A stretch of 12,786 nucleotides of DNA from Cyanobacteria bacterium M_surface_7_m2_037 (GTDB taxonomy: Bacteria > Cyanobacteriota > Cyanobacteriia > PCC-6307 > Cyanobiaceae). How positions within the stretch are numbered: position 1 is the first letter of the stretch; every line of letters begins with the position of its first letter. Where the stretch lies: positions 1-12,786 of the forward strand of contig VGPP01000042.1 of NCBI GenBank assembly GCA_016882585.1. Reading direction: 5' to 3'. Shown here piece by piece: positions 12,405-12,786 of this stretch. Under the pieces are notes generated by a model that was not told where the DNA came from, did no database searches, and was given only the letters and a program-made list of their open reading frames with translations. The translations under genes were made by a program, and so were the position numbers.

Positions 12405-12786
12405 ATGCGTGTCTCGACCGCAACATCCAGCTGCAGCGACTCGCGCGTGTTCACCGTGGTGGTGCAGGGCTATGGACTGACCCAGCAGCGCAACGCTGAG
12501 CGCAGCATCACCGTGCCTTTTTCACGGCTCCAGAGCCTGATGCAGTCGATCAGCAAGCTGGGAGGCAAGGTGATTTCGGTCACGGCTGCTTCCGAAGCGC
12601 CCGCCGCCCCTGCAGCCAGCCCCGCGCCTGCTGCCGCCAAGACCCCAGCGGCCAAAGCCGCCCCCGCCAAACCCGCTGCTGCTGCCGTGCACCACGCCGA
12701 CGTCCCCGTCAACCTCTACAAGCCGAAGACCCCCTTCATCGGCACCGTCACCGAGAACTACAGCCTCCTGGCTGAAGGTGCCATCG
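12405..12786 (+). CDS. petH: Ferredoxin-NADP+ oxidoreductase with CpcD-like phycobilisome domain, 5' part only
   Basis: FNR transfers electrons from ferredoxin to NADP+ at the end of linear photosynthetic electron flow; the long isoform is anchored to phycobilisome rods by an N-terminal CpcD-like linker domain. I translated 127 codons, open to the window edge. Residues 14-60 are the CpcD-like domain: SRVFTVVVQGYG, then ITVPFSRLQSLMQSISKLGGKVISV, the classic VPYxRLxxxMQxIxxLGGKIVSI pattern. Residues 61-95 form an Ala/Pro/Lys linker. From about 100 the FNR domain begins: VPVNLYKPKTPFIGTVTENYSLLAEGAI, the conserved opening of cyanobacterial FNR. The FAD and NADP sites lie outside the window. The start is ATG 12405, preceded by a weak AGAG. 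Compared with the PetH CpcD domains I remember, about ten residues seem missing between the first strand and the VPF block. The presence of this domain implies phycobilisomes. Confidence 0.93.
   Translation, partial: MRVSTATSSCSDSRVFTVVVQGYGLTQQRNAERSITVPFSRLQSLMQSISKLGGKVISVTAASEAPAAPAASPAPAAAKTPAAKAAPAKPAAAAVHHADVPVNLYKPKTPFIGTVTENYSLLAEGAI

Overview
The window looks like chromosomal DNA of a GC-rich, phycobilisome-containing picocyanobacterium of the Cyanobium / Synechococcus (alpha-cyanobacterial) type. That assignment is inferred from four things: the SasA circadian kinase with its KaiB-like domain, a ferredoxin-dependent divinyl-chlorophyllide reductase of the slr1923/BciB type, a PetH (FNR) with an N-terminal CpcD-like phycobilisome-anchoring domain, and a cyanobacterial/plastid-type tRNA-Glu(UUC). 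Coding density is very high and no gene-free stretch exceeds about 110 bases. I see no mobile element, CRISPR array, phage gene or sign of recent transfer; this is a housekeeping region.

Layout. 1-2509 (minus): bciB followed by malQ, coupled by a TGATG stop/start overlap; malQ runs off the left edge. 2593-3519 (plus): a divergent LytR-CpsA-Psr-family protein, meeting tail to tail with an unrecognised 193-residue protein (3476-4057, minus) with a 44-base overlap. 4128-6295 (plus): prs (PRPP synthetase), coupled by a TTGA overlap to a secreted GHL10/UPF0748-type glycoside-hydrolase-like protein. 6292-10088 (minus): a probable operon running from a CpcS/CpeS-like lipocalin-fold protein, through a small secreted protein, to pepN. 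10194-11429 (plus): sasA, divergent from that operon. 11537-11609: tRNA-Glu, with a strong intrinsic terminator at 11621-11644. 11725-12387 (minus): an SRPBCC-domain protein. 12405-12786 (plus): the start of petH, cut by the right edge.

How the parts relate. Several genes serve photosynthesis: bciB (chlorophyll), tRNA-Glu (also the precursor of 5-aminolevulinate), petH (NADPH at the phycobilisome) and the CpcS/CpeS-like gene (possibly bilin attachment). malQ handles alpha-glucans from glycogen, prs supplies PRPP, pepN recycles peptides and sasA sends clock output. The best non-coding signals are a near-consensus minus-strand promoter whose -35 lies inside a perfect 7+1+7 palindrome (10134-10148), and the 17-base gap between the divergent SRPBCC and petH start codons. 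I found no convincing new system; the findings are modest and mostly concern gene boundaries and regulation.
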